Positions 7,795 to 15,824 of a DNA stretch of 22,346 bases are shown here, piece by piece. The notes under the pieces are model-generated. The model was given only the letters and a program-made list of their open reading frames with translations. It was not told the origin of the DNA and ran no database searches. The first letter of the stretch is position 1; every line of letters begins with the position of its first letter. The translations under genes and the position numbers were made by a program. This stretch comes from Gp13-AA77 sp036521995 (GTDB lineage: Bacteria > Acidobacteriota > Terriglobia > UBA7540): the NCBI GenBank assembly GCA_036521995.1, contig DATDGR010000348.1:1-22346 (forward strand), read 5' to 3'.

Positions 7795-7980
7795 CCATCG
7801 TCGCGAGACATGCTGCACTGTCCGCACCCCCCCCGCACCGCGGGTGGCGACGACATTGCTATTTATGTCGTTGCCGCCGCGACCCGACCTGAACTGAACC
7901 GTCCGACCACCTGGAAGGCAGTTCAAGCCTGGGGATGGACAGGATGCCTTGGAAATCGAGGCGAAGGGAGGGCGCGGTGT

Positions 7981-8006
7981 CGCATACATACAAAACGATG
8001 TATGCG
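7981..8006. repeat. Perfect 9-bp inverted repeat
   Basis: CGCATACAT (7981-7989) is exactly complementary to ATGTATGCG (7998-8006) with an 8-nt loop. It lies 20 nt before a terminator-like hairpin and 120 nt before hicB, so it could be an operator, an attenuator stem or the first stem of a small RNA that ends at the following terminator. Its role is not decided by sequence alone. Confidence 0.5.
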
Positions 8007-8025
8007 CCACCCGCGAGAGTAGTAG

Positions 8026-8057
8026 CGCAGCCCTGTTTCCCAAGGGCTGCGGCTTTT
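8026..8057 (+). terminator. Intrinsic terminator-like hairpin upstream of hicB
   Basis: CGCAGCCC (8026-8033) pairs perfectly with GGGCTGCG (8044-8051) around a 10-nt loop, followed by GCTTTTG. The 8-bp GC-rich stem plus a short T-run fits a plus-strand rho-independent terminator. No clear protein gene ends just before it, so whatever it terminates may be a short RNA. Confidence 0.5.
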
Positions 8058-8089
8058 GTATTCGACGGCCCCACAACCGCGGACCTTGG

Positions 8090-8119
8090 AAGACAGGTCC
8101 GCGCCACACTTGCTATACT
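8090..8119 (+). promoter_or_regulatory. Candidate leaderless promoter of hicBA
   Basis: A strong -10 match TATACT (8114-8119) lies six bases before the hicB ATG at 8126, with AAGACA (8090-8095) as a -35-like box and an 18-nt spacer. Transcription starting 7 nt past the -10 would begin on the A of the start codon. No Shine-Dalgarno sequence precedes that ATG, consistent with a leaderless message. Confidence 0.5.
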
Positions 8120-8125
8120 AACCTC

Positions 8126-8359
8126 ATGAAAAGAGGAGCGCGTAAAGCCCGGACGTTGGAGTTCACCGTGGTTATCGAGCAGGACGAGGACGGCTACTAT
8201 GTAGCCACTGTGCCCTCGCTGCCGAGTTGCTACACCCAAGCCCCCACCCTGGAGAAACTGGCGCCCCGCATTCGCGAGGTGATCGCGTTGTGCCTCGCAG
8301 AGCGGAAGGCGCCCCGCATGAAGTTCATCGCCCTGCAGCAAGTCGAGGTCAGCGCTTGA
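8126..8359 (+). CDS. hicB: HicB-like antitoxin, short form
   Basis: The 77-residue protein has the partial RNase H-like HicB fold. EFTVVIEQDEDGYYVATVPSLPSCYTQ (residues about 11-37) contains the family hallmark DEDGYYVATVPxLPxC, and EKLAPRIREVIALCL is the following helix. HicB neutralises the HicA mRNA interferase by binding its active site. This is the short version without a C-terminal DNA-binding domain, so autoregulation would need another factor or the complex itself. ATG at 8126 was chosen over upstream in-frame starts because the HicB homology begins there and a -10 box lies immediately in front. hicA follows with overlapping codons. Antitoxin-first order is the reverse of the classic E. 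coli hicAB layout but is common in other groups. Confidence 0.85.
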   Translation: MKRGARKARTLEFTVVIEQDEDGYYVATVPSLPSCYTQAPTLEKLAPRIREVIALCLAERKAPRMKFIALQQVEVSA

Positions 8360-8553
8360 CGCGATTGCACCCTGCTCGCGCGCGCCAAGTCATTCGATTT
8401 CTTGAAGGCCTTGCTTTTCATCAGGTTCGTCAGAAGGGAAGCCACAAGTTCTTTCGGCACCCGGACGGCCGAACCGTAACCGTCCCTGACCACCAGGGCG
8501 AGGATATCCGCATGTTGCCGTCCGAGAGCCGGCCACCGCCAGCGCCCTTCTGA
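8356..8553 (+). CDS. hicA: HicA-like toxin with atypical C-terminus
   Basis: HicA toxins are small double-stranded-RNA-binding-fold mRNA interferases with a catalytic histidine. This 65-residue frame has the expected first helix (ARQVIRFLEGLAFHQVRQ), the catalytic block KGSHKFFRHPDG and the strand TVTVPDHQGEDI. After GEDI, families normally continue G.GLL.KILR..GLS.EEF as the second helix; here the frame ends RMLPSESRPPPAPF, proline-rich and unlike any HicA helix. Neither other frame restores it, so the 3' end is replaced or decayed, and toxicity may be lost. The start is taken as the TTG at 8356, whose last two bases are the first two of the hicB TGA; a second TTG at 8365 is possible. Confidence 0.75.
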   Translation: MTRLHPARARQVIRFLEGLAFHQVRQKGSHKFFRHPDGRTVTVPDHQGEDIRMLPSESRPPPAPF

Positions 8554-8571
8554 TTTAGAGGCCGCGGCTGT

Positions 8572-8593
8572 CGCAGACGTTCGCAGGTCTGCG
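8572..8593. repeat. Hairpin between convergent hicA and the CRTAC1 gene
   Basis: CGCAGAC (8572-8578) pairs with GTCTGCG (8587-8593) across GTTCGCAG. It is the only stem noticed in the 170-nt convergent gap and may help end transcription from either side, but the following T-run is only three bases. Confidence 0.35.
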
Positions 8594-8723
8594 CGTTTCG
8601 ACGCGGCCTGCCTGAAGTCTCGAAACAAGCGATCCGTAGCAAGTAACGCGCCGTAAGCGCAAGAACATGCCGGACCGCGCATGTCTGCGCCACCCGCCCC
8701 GATTGTAATGGTGCCGGCAGCCG

Positions 8724-10499
8724 CTAGCGCTTCACCAACCCGCGCCCTTCCTCGATGATAATAAACTGATCCGCGTCCACGTTCGAGATCCGATCCACCT
8801 GGCCGCTCGGCCAGCGCACTTCCACCTGATCGGCTTTGCGCGCCTCGCTGAGGCCGAAGTGCTGCCGCAGATCGCTTTGTGAAAGGTAGCTCGATCCGCT
8901 CAGGACCTCGCGAATCTGGCGCCGTCCGCCGGCCTCAACGGTCACGCGCGCTCCAATGGCGGAGCGGTTCGAGCGCGTGCCGACGCACTTCACGTTCAAC
9001 CAGTGGGAGCCATGACGGTCCCGCTGAATCTGGTTGAGCAACAGCGAGGGCGGCTCACTCATGTTGAGGATCAGGACGTCCACCGCGCCGTCGTTGTTGA
9101 AATCGCCAAAGGCGCAACCGCGGCTCGAATGTTTTTCCAGCACGGCCGCGCCGCAGAGGTCCGAAACCTCTTCGAAGGTGCCATTGGCGAGATTGCGATA
9201 CACCGTGCGTTGGGTCTTGTAAGGATAATCGGGAAAAACCTTTTCAACTTCCGGATAGACAGTGCCCGAGACGTGAAAGATATCGAGCCAGCCATCATTG
9301 TCGAGATCGGTGAAATCCACGCCCCAGCAGACGTACTTGGTGTTGACGGCGAGGCCGGCGGCGTAAGTGACGTCGTCGAAGAATTCTCCCTTCAGATTGT
9401 GGTAAAGCGCCGGCACGTCGTCGCTGAAGTGAGGCAGAAACAGATCGAGATAGCCGTCGCCATCGTAATCTCCCACGCCCACGCCCATGTTGGCCTGCTC
9501 CTGGCCGTCGCTGCTGAGCGCGCATCCCGTTTCCACGCCGGCTTCGGTGAAGGTGCCGTCGCGGTTGTTGCGAAACAGCAGGTTGGGCGAGGAGTCGCAG
9601 GCCACGAAAAGGTCAGGCCAGCCGTCGTTGTTGTAATCGAACGCCACCGCGCCCAGACCCCAGCGGCCACCCGGTTTCAGAATTCCGGCCTTGACGGTGA
9701 CGTCGGTGAACGTACCGTCGCCATTGTTGTGATACAGAGAACAGGTTTCCTTGGGGAGGCCCAGCGGGCCACAGTTCACCGACACGCCGCGATACTGGCA
9801 GTAGCGGTTGGCGCCGCCCACGGGGGTCTTGGCGAGATCGAGGTCGATGTAGCGGGAGACAAACAAATCGAGATGCCCGTCACGGTCGTAGTCCACAAAC
9901 GTGCAGCCGGTTGAATAGCGGGTGCGCGCTTCGCCAAGGCCAGCCTTGCCGGTGACGTCGGTAAAGGTTCCATCGCCGTTGTTGTGATACAGAACGTTGC
10001 CGCCGTAGTACGTCAGGAACAGATCGTCATGTCCATCGTTGTCGTAATCACCCACACAAACGCCGCAACACCACCCCGTGCGGCCGAGTCCCGCCTTCTC
10101 GGTCACGTCGGTAAAGGTGCCGTCGCGATTGTTGTGATAGAGGTGATTCGTGGGACCCTGGCCGGGCGGGAAGCCCTCGAGATGCGTGCCGCTCGGCACA
10201 AAGATGTCGAGCCAGCCGTCGTGGTCGTAATCATAAAAGGCGATGCCGGGTCCGTTGGCCTCGAAGATATAGCGCTTGACGAATTCTTGCCCGTAGACGG
10301 TGGGCGTGGTCAGGCCGGCGCCGGCCGCTACGTTTTGGAAGGTTACCGGCCAGGGCCGGCCCGAGAACTTGGGGCGCGGCGCGGGCTTGACCCCGCGGGA
10401 CTGCATGCCTTGAGCGCTGAGTCGGCGGGCGCCCTTGACCGCGAGCCCGGCGCTAAGAGCCGAGCACAGAGTGGAGCGGAAGAATTGCCTGCGGGTCAT
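8724..10499 (-). CDS. CRTAC1-family FG-GAP/VCBS repeat protein with ASPIC/UnbV domain
   Basis: The 591-residue product opens with a Tat-like signal (MTRRQFFRST, hydrophobic to about residue 30). Seven FG-GAP/VCBS-type repeats with calcium-loop motifs follow: DYDHDG (90), DYDNDG (151), DYDRDG (203), DYNNDG (288), DYDGDG (344), DLDNDG (398) and DFNNDG (466). Between several of them lies the spacer YHNNGDGTFTDVT. The C-terminal ASPIC/UnbV domain (about 500-585) includes NRSAIGARVTVEAGG and VEVRWPSGQVDRI. These proteins are predicted exported beta-propellers; their function is not established. The ATG at 10499 lies 7 nt after the stop of the upstream TPR gene and lacks its own clear ribosome binding site, implying coupled translation. 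It is the last gene of the minus-strand envelope module. Confidence 0.92.
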   Translation of the reverse strand: MTRRQFFRSTLCSALSAGLAVKGARRLSAQGMQSRGVKPAPRPKFSGRPWPVTFQNVAAGAGLTTPTVYGQEFVKRYIFEANGPGIAFYDYDHDGWLDIFVPSGTHLEGFPPGQGPTNHLYHNNRDGTFTDVTEKAGLGRTGWCCGVCVGDYDNDGHDDLFLTYYGGNVLYHNNGDGTFTDVTGKAGLGEARTRYSTGCTFVDYDRDGHLDLFVSRYIDLDLAKTPVGGANRYCQYRGVSVNCGPLGLPKETCSLYHNNGDGTFTDVTVKAGILKPGGRWGLGAVAFDYNNDGWPDLFVACDSSPNLLFRNNRDGTFTEAGVETGCALSSDGQEQANMGVGVGDYDGDGYLDLFLPHFSDDVPALYHNLKGEFFDDVTYAAGLAVNTKYVCWGVDFTDLDNDGWLDIFHVSGTVYPEVEKVFPDYPYKTQRTVYRNLANGTFEEVSDLCGAAVLEKHSSRGCAFGDFNNDGAVDVLILNMSEPPSLLLNQIQRDRHGSHWLNVKCVGTRSNRSAIGARVTVEAGGRRQIREVLSGSSYLSQSDLRQHFGLSEARKADQVEVRWPSGQVDRISNVDADQFIIIEEGRGLVKR

Positions 10500-10506
10500 G
10501 CAAGAA

Positions 10507-11757
10507 CTATTGATTTTGCGGCTTCGAGGTCATGTCCCCCATGATCCCGGATCGAATCGCCTGCCTGGACTGCTGCAACTGATCGTGGGTCTGACGGTAG
10601 ACCGCCATTTCCTTTTCGGCTTCGGCGTCCTTGCCCAGGCGCCGATAGGCGAATGACAATTGGTAATGCGCGCTCGGGTCGCCCGGCTGAAGCTGGACCG
10701 CCCTTTCCAGCGGGGCTACCGCGTCCTGCGGGCGCCCGGCCGAGACCAGCGATTTGCCAAGGCCCACCAGCGCGTCCGTATAACCGGGCTCCAGCTCGGA
10801 GGCGCGCTGGAAGTGAGCGATGGCGTCATTCCACTCGCGCGCCTGCCAGGCCATGTCACCGAGTTGAAACTCCGCCGAAGCGTTATGGGGATCGATCTTC
10901 AACTCCTCTTCAAATTCGCGCCGGGCCTGCTCGAGATTCTCGGGGCTCGGCGTACCGGCGAGCAGCAGGAGGCCGAGCTCGTAGTGGATTCCGGCAAGGT
11001 GCGGATTGAGTTCAAGCACCTTGCGGTATTCATCCGCCGCGTCGCTCGCCTTGCCCTGAATGGTGAGAACCTCCGCGCTCATCTGGTGAGCCTGGTAGGA
11101 GCCCGGAGCGGACTCGAGCAGCCGCTGGGAGGCATTGTTGGCAAGGGCCGAGAACAGATGGCTGCTCAGGTACAAGGCGTCAGGGTCGTTCGGGAAATCG
11201 CGACCCAAGGAGCGTGCGAACTGCAAGGCTTCGTCACTTCCCCCGCTGGTCATGGCGCAGCGCAACCCGTCGGTGCCGATCACCACCTTCAGCCTCGGAT
11301 CGGGAACGCGGGCGTAGTCTTTCTCCAGATAAGGGACGGCATCCGAACATCGGCCGCCCTCCGCCAGGCTCAGGCCCAGAAAATAGTGCGCGTTCACCAG
11401 CGAGGGCTTCAGCTTCAGAGCTAACTGCGCTTCCTGCACCGCCTCATCGAACCGGCCCGCGAAGTAGCAGGCGGTGGCGAGATTAGCGTGGACTTCCGCG
11501 ACCTTGGGCATCAACTTGGCCAGTTTCTCATAGTCGGCGATCTCTCTCGCGTGATCTCCTTCGGCCGTGGCGGCCTGGGCGTCAGCGGCGATCCGTTGGG
11601 CTTCCGCCACATCGTCTGGCCGAGTCCCCTGCCTCGCTGCGGCCGATGTCCCCGGGCCGACGGGCGTTCCCGGAGACTGTCCCTGCGCCCAAGAGCGGGC
11701 AGGCAAAAGCAAGCCTGCGGCGATGAGAAGCAGCAGCCAGTTGGCCGCCTTTTGCAT
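10507..11757 (-). CDS. Secreted or periplasmic TPR-repeat protein
   Basis: From the ATG at 11757 the product has 416 residues: a clear signal peptide (MQKAANWLLLLIAAGLLL, then ARSWAQ), a Pro/Gly/Ala linker, and a run of TPR-like helix pairs to near the C-terminus. Typical units read AEVHANLATACYFAGRFDEA, SAEFQLGDMAWQAREWNDAI and TDALVGLGKSLVSAGRPQDA. TPR arrays are protein-binding scaffolds, so this is probably a periplasmic partner of the neighbouring CRTAC1 protein, whose gene begins 7 nt later. A longer TTG frame (11976) would bury the signal peptide and overlaps the previous gene's 3' end; an intermediate ATG at 11826 cannot be ruled out. A weak GGTGG precedes 11757. Confidence 0.85.
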   Translation of the reverse strand: MQKAANWLLLLIAAGLLLPARSWAQGQSPGTPVGPGTSAAARQGTRPDDVAEAQRIAADAQAATAEGDHAREIADYEKLAKLMPKVAEVHANLATACYFAGRFDEAVQEAQLALKLKPSLVNAHYFLGLSLAEGGRCSDAVPYLEKDYARVPDPRLKVVIGTDGLRCAMTSGGSDEALQFARSLGRDFPNDPDALYLSSHLFSALANNASQRLLESAPGSYQAHQMSAEVLTIQGKASDAADEYRKVLELNPHLAGIHYELGLLLLAGTPSPENLEQARREFEEELKIDPHNASAEFQLGDMAWQAREWNDAIAHFQRASELEPGYTDALVGLGKSLVSAGRPQDAVAPLERAVQLQPGDPSAHYQLSFAYRRLGKDAEAEKEMAVYRQTHDQLQQSRQAIRSGIMGDMTSKPQNQ

Positions 11758-11972
11758 GCGGCCCACCGGGTGCAACGGGCGCTTCCCGCCGAAGCTGATG
11801 GTGAACTGTGGGGCGCGAATTTCCATGAGCAGAGCGGCTCGCTTGCGTGCCGGCAAGCGAGCGGTCATCTCAGGATAGCAGCGGTGCTGCGCCCCGCGCA
11901 AATCGCCCCGCTCTCCGGGTTCCTCGGCTTCTCTGGTCTCGGGTAACAAAGAGTCGCGGTCCCACGCTGGGA

Positions 11973-13061
11973 TCAAGGCTGTTGGGGAACGGGCGAGGGC
12001 TTGGTCTGCTGAGCTTGCAGGACTCCGCTTGATTCCATCTGTTTCATGATCTCCTTGATCCGCGGAGCGAGGCGGCCGTCTGGCTGAGCCTTGAGATAGC
12101 CCTGCATGGCCGCGTAAGCTTTCTGGAAGGAATTCTCTCTCAGGTAGACATCGGCCAGCTTGGCGTCCAGTTCGGGTGGAGGGTTAGGAGCCAAGGATTG
12201 GGCCTTGGTGTATTGCTGCTCGGCGAGGTCGTAGTGCTTCAATCCGTATTGCGCGACGCCCATCTGGTAATAGAACTGCCACGAGCCGGGCGCCTGACGC
12301 ACGCCCTGGTCGAGCACTGCCACGGCCTCATCGTATCGCCGCTCGGCGTTCAACAATGCTCCCAGCTCGGAGTAGGCGTCGACATATCCGGGATCACAAG
12401 TCACGGATTTCTGCAGAGCCGCCTCCGAACCCTTGTAGTCCTTCTCCTGGCTCAAAAGCACGCCGAGGTCCGTCTGAGCGCGGGCGTAACACGGATACAC
12501 TCCGACCGCAGCCTCCAGATGCTTTCGGGCGTCGCCAAGCTTACGAGATTGGAGCGCCTTCACGCCCTTCTCATACTCACGCTTGGCTTCCTTCGGTGCC
12601 TGGGCGTCAGAAAGTGCGGGCGGCGGCGCGCTGCGCTCAGGCATCTTGTTTGCGGGTATCAGGGTGACGGTAACGCTGAATACGTTGGGACCCGCACCCA
12701 GGTCGAGTTGCTCACGGTAGGTCTCGAAGCCTTCGGCGGTCACAATCAAGTAGTAAACTCGTTTCGCAACGGCCGGGAAATAAAACTCTCCAGCCGTGGT
12801 CACGGGCTGGTCGGCCACCGCTTCACTATCGAGCGTTTCAAGGCGAACCCTAGCTGACTTTACCGTGCCCCCCTGGTCCGTTCGCACGCGGCCGTTGAGG
12901 TCAACCTGACCCGGCGTCAACCGTCCCTCCTGAGCAGGGAGCCCGCACGGAAGGAGAAGGACAAATCCCAGGACCGCGAGCTTCGCCGGCAACCCCAGCG
13001 TGGCGGCCGTCGAGAACGTATTGAACACGAAGTCGAAGCGCCGGCCGTTGCTCGGCACCAT
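11973..13061 (-). CDS. Exported protein with carboxypeptidase-regulatory-like domain and TPR repeats
   Basis: The 362-residue product has a signal sequence after a short basic start (LAVLGFVLLLPCGLPAQ). A beta-sandwich like the carboxypeptidase-regulatory domain follows at about residues 52-137 (VDLNGRVRTDQGG, then TAGEFYFPAVAKRVYYL). TPR units make up about 155-300 (EYEKGVKALQSRKLGDARKH, YVDAYSELGALLNAERRYDE). The cysteine in LLPCG could make it a lipoprotein, but the lipobox is poor. ATG at 13061 is preceded by GAGAGGTG at good spacing; the longer frame from 13253 overlaps the receptor gene. The CpD-like fold also appears in the receptor encoded 100 nt upstream, suggesting two partners built from shared modules. 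Molecular function is unknown. Confidence 0.84.
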   Translation of the reverse strand: MVPSNGRRFDFVFNTFSTAATLGLPAKLAVLGFVLLLPCGLPAQEGRLTPGQVDLNGRVRTDQGGTVKSARVRLETLDSEAVADQPVTTAGEFYFPAVAKRVYYLIVTAEGFETYREQLDLGAGPNVFSVTVTLIPANKMPERSAPPPALSDAQAPKEAKREYEKGVKALQSRKLGDARKHLEAAVGVYPCYARAQTDLGVLLSQEKDYKGSEAALQKSVTCDPGYVDAYSELGALLNAERRYDEAVAVLDQGVRQAPGSWQFYYQMGVAQYGLKHYDLAEQQYTKAQSLAPNPPPELDAKLADVYLRENSFQKAYAAMQGYLKAQPDGRLAPRIKEIMKQMESSGVLQAQQTKPSPVPQQP

Positions 13062-13161
13062 CGAAAGCACCTCTCGGCGGAAGTTATCATTCACGGGATG
13101 GGATGTCAAATCAAGCCAGCGCGGCTCCAGCATCTCGGTTGGGTACAGCGGATACGAACCT

Positions 13162-15702
13162 TCAGTAAACAATATCGAGGCTGGAGTCGAAGAAGCGGTG
13201 CTGAAGCCCGGCGAAGTGGTTGAAGTAGGTCGAGCCAATGTTGTTATAGACATCGCGGGGGTTGAAATGGTTCGTGAGGTTAAAAACCGTGAGCGAGCCC
13301 CGCAGCAGATGTTTCCGGATCAAGGGCAGCGGCAGACGGAACTCCTTGCCGAGCTTGAGGTCGAGCGAAAAGAAACGAGGGAAGCGTTCCCCATTGGGAG
13401 TACCGACATAGTTCTGATACTGATCCAGAAACGAGTAAGGGAAACCCGAATGCCAGTCGATCACGGGACTGGCCTGAATCCCCCAGACGCGCGTCTGGAA
13501 CCGGCCCCAGGCGATGAGCCGGTTCGGTACGTCCGAAGGCAGAGCGGCGTACGCATCCGGCCGGACGACGGGCGCTTCGAAGGGGACGTAGATCTGAGTC
13601 AGGGTATTCAGGTCCCCCCGGGCCCGACTGTTGATGTACGAGAGGTTCCACTCGGTACTGCTGCTGAGGCGAATGCGCAGCGTACTTTCGAACTCCCGGT
13701 AATCGGAGGTCCCCGTCGGTGAAGCCACGAGCGCCGGGCCAGGTGGGCCCAACAACGGATCCACGATGTACTCGCTGCGGGAGCGGCTGGAGAGAGCGCT
13801 TATCCGCAGCGTAACCTTCGGCAGAAGCTCACGATCCACTTCCAGGCTGTACGTTAGGTTATACGGAGTGCGGTCAGGCGGCTCCAGGGAAAGATCCGGG
13901 CCTTTCGGATTGCCCAGATTCCCGTAGAAGTTCGGGAACGCCACCGACGCGCCCAACGGCTTCCCCTGAACGTCGAAGAGGGTCACCTCACGAACCGGGT
14001 TTCCCGTGAAACCTCCGAGCAGCAACGGAACGTGGCTGTAGAAGACGCCAAAACCCGCCCGCAGGACCGTTTTCCCGCTGGTTCCGGGTGAGTAGACCAC
14101 ACCCAGTCGCGGGGCGAAGTTCAAGGGAGTGCCGAGCGTCTGCCCGGTGAAACGTAAACCCAGATCCACGCCCAGTTGCTCCAACATCATCCAATGGTCC
14201 TGAACGAAGCCATTACCTTCGGCGTCGCTGGCCGACATCTGACCTGAGCCTGTGAAGTTGATTTGCTCGGCCGGCGTGCCGTCGGACCTCAGGATCTGCA
14301 CCGGCTGGGACTGGCTCGACCCTCCAAAAGCCCGCTGGATGAAGCTGCCTCCCACCGTGAGATCGTGCTTGCCGTACCAGGTGCGGGAGGTCAGGGTAAC
14401 AGTCTCCCCGATCTGTTCTTCGTTGCTCTCGCGGTCGTAGGCGTTGAAGAAGTTCCCTCCCCAGCCGTTCGGAGTCAGCAACATGTTCTCGGGGCCCTGC
14501 CCGTGCCCGTAACTGTCGAACCGCATCCCTTCCGCCACCGTGGTAAAGACCACGCCGGAAGCGGTCAGGTAGCGATCCGTCAGGGCGACGGAAAATCCCT
14601 GCTGCCCGTAGTTGGAAGAGGCCGTTTGAGGAACCAGGGAACTGATGTCGGCAAACTCCCGCGCCAGCGGAAAAACGTTCGCCTGCACGGTAGTGAGGTG
14701 CTGCGCGGAGAAAATGTACTGGAAGCTGGTGAAGGAGTTGAAATCGTGGCTTTTGATCAAATCGTTCGGCCAGGCGAGTCCGCGCACGGGCTGTTTGTCC
14801 GTGTCGTAGGCCAAGGCCTCGGAAAAGTTCAGACGATTAGCGAGGATGGGACCCGTGATGTAGAACCGCGGATTAAAGTCCGCGATTCCCACCAGGGATC
14901 CGGTTTCGAACTGGGGGTTGGGCGTGATGTCTTCTATTTCATAGTGCCACTGGCTGGAGGGCGGCTTGGTGTTAATGGTGGTGAGCCCGCCGGAGAAACC
15001 TCCGTAATCGGCGCGATAGGCGTTCTTGTACACCTGCAACGACTCGATGGCTTGGAAGGGCACGTCAACGGAAAAACTGCCGGTTACAGGATCGACATTT
15101 TCGGCGCCATCCAGCAGCAACAAGCCCTGGCTCTCTGGTGTGCCCTTGATGTTGATCTTGCCGTCGGGAGTGCGAATAACCCCGGGAATCAAGGGCAGCG
15201 CCGCCTTGAATTTCTGCTCAGTCATCGGCAGATCTGCGATTTGGCGCGAGCCGAGATTGACCGGTGGAGCCCCCCCCTCGAGGGCCTCGGTGGGGGCCCG
15301 GGCGCGGACCTCGACGGCCTGCTGCAGGACTCCCTCGACCGGCAGCACGACTTCGATCGACGCGACCCCCTGGCCGGTGTCCAGTTCCTTCTCGACCGGC
15401 CGGTAAGACATGGCCGCGCACGCCAGCTTGTAGCTTCCCGGGGAAACGGAAATGAAGTGAAACCTGCCTTGGCGGTCTGTGCTGACGGTGATTCCACCTG
15501 ACGGCAGCAAGCTGCCCGTCAAGGTGCAGACGGCTCCCTCAATCGGAGCGTTCTGCTCGTTCAGAACCCGACCATCGAGGTTGGGAACCTCCTGCCCAGA
15601 CGCCTGAGCCAGCGCCGGGCAGCTCAGCCCCCAAGCCAGCACAACGATTCCCCGGAAAACGAAATTCGAATCCTGTTGAATGCGCAAGCGAACTTTCCTC
15701 AC
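13162..15702 (-). CDS. TonB-dependent-receptor-like (OAR-type) outer membrane protein with N-terminal carboxypeptidase-regulatory domain
   Basis: The roughly 846-residue product has a signal peptide (FRGIVVLAWGLSCPALAQA). A carboxypeptidase-regulatory domain follows (LDGRVLNEQNAPIEGAVCTL, RQGRFHFISVSPGSYKL), then a plug domain (PDGKINIKGTPESQGLLLLDG, ESLQVYKNAYRADYGGFSGG) and a long beta-barrel ending in an aromatic residue (SSLDIVY), as outer-membrane barrels do. OAR-like receptors of this build are abundant in Acidobacteriota and are thought to move large substrates, commonly carbohydrates or peptides, across the outer membrane. I see no obvious TonB box. The start is uncertain: GTG at 15702 is used here, TTG at 15687 has GAGG at better spacing, and the frame stays open to a GTG at 15807. 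TPR and CRTAC1 genes follow on the same strand. Confidence 0.86.
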   Translation of the reverse strand: MRKVRLRIQQDSNFVFRGIVVLAWGLSCPALAQASGQEVPNLDGRVLNEQNAPIEGAVCTLTGSLLPSGGITVSTDRQGRFHFISVSPGSYKLACAAMSYRPVEKELDTGQGVASIEVVLPVEGVLQQAVEVRARAPTEALEGGAPPVNLGSRQIADLPMTEQKFKAALPLIPGVIRTPDGKINIKGTPESQGLLLLDGAENVDPVTGSFSVDVPFQAIESLQVYKNAYRADYGGFSGGLTTINTKPPSSQWHYEIEDITPNPQFETGSLVGIADFNPRFYITGPILANRLNFSEALAYDTDKQPVRGLAWPNDLIKSHDFNSFTSFQYIFSAQHLTTVQANVFPLAREFADISSLVPQTASSNYGQQGFSVALTDRYLTASGVVFTTVAEGMRFDSYGHGQGPENMLLTPNGWGGNFFNAYDRESNEEQIGETVTLTSRTWYGKHDLTVGGSFIQRAFGGSSQSQPVQILRSDGTPAEQINFTGSGQMSASDAEGNGFVQDHWMMLEQLGVDLGLRFTGQTLGTPLNFAPRLGVVYSPGTSGKTVLRAGFGVFYSHVPLLLGGFTGNPVREVTLFDVQGKPLGASVAFPNFYGNLGNPKGPDLSLEPPDRTPYNLTYSLEVDRELLPKVTLRISALSSRSRSEYIVDPLLGPPGPALVASPTGTSDYREFESTLRIRLSSSTEWNLSYINSRARGDLNTLTQIYVPFEAPVVRPDAYAALPSDVPNRLIAWGRFQTRVWGIQASPVIDWHSGFPYSFLDQYQNYVGTPNGERFPRFFSLDLKLGKEFRLPLPLIRKHLLRGSLTVFNLTNHFNPRDVYNNIGSTYFNHFAGLQHRFFDSSLDIVY

Positions 15703-15824
15703 CCCTGAAGACTCGGATGATCTGCTGCCGGCGTTCGAAATGCAACCGTTCTTGACTGGTATGGGGAAGAAGTGAAGAACGGCCGGGGAAAACTGCAGTG
15801 GCACCACATTAGGAGCCGCCCATT

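Noticed and set aside
7647..7856. 69-codon minus-strand frame upstream of hicBA
   Set aside because: Runs through the 7767-7794 hairpin repeat and has no domain or ribosome binding site.
9003..9914. 303-codon plus-strand frame opposite the CRTAC1 gene
   Set aside because: Its periodic Val/Ile/Ala pattern is the mirror of the calcium-loop repeats.
14263..15501. 412-codon plus-strand frame opposite the receptor gene
   Set aside because: Antisense shadow of a gene with clear plug and barrel motifs; no homology recognised.
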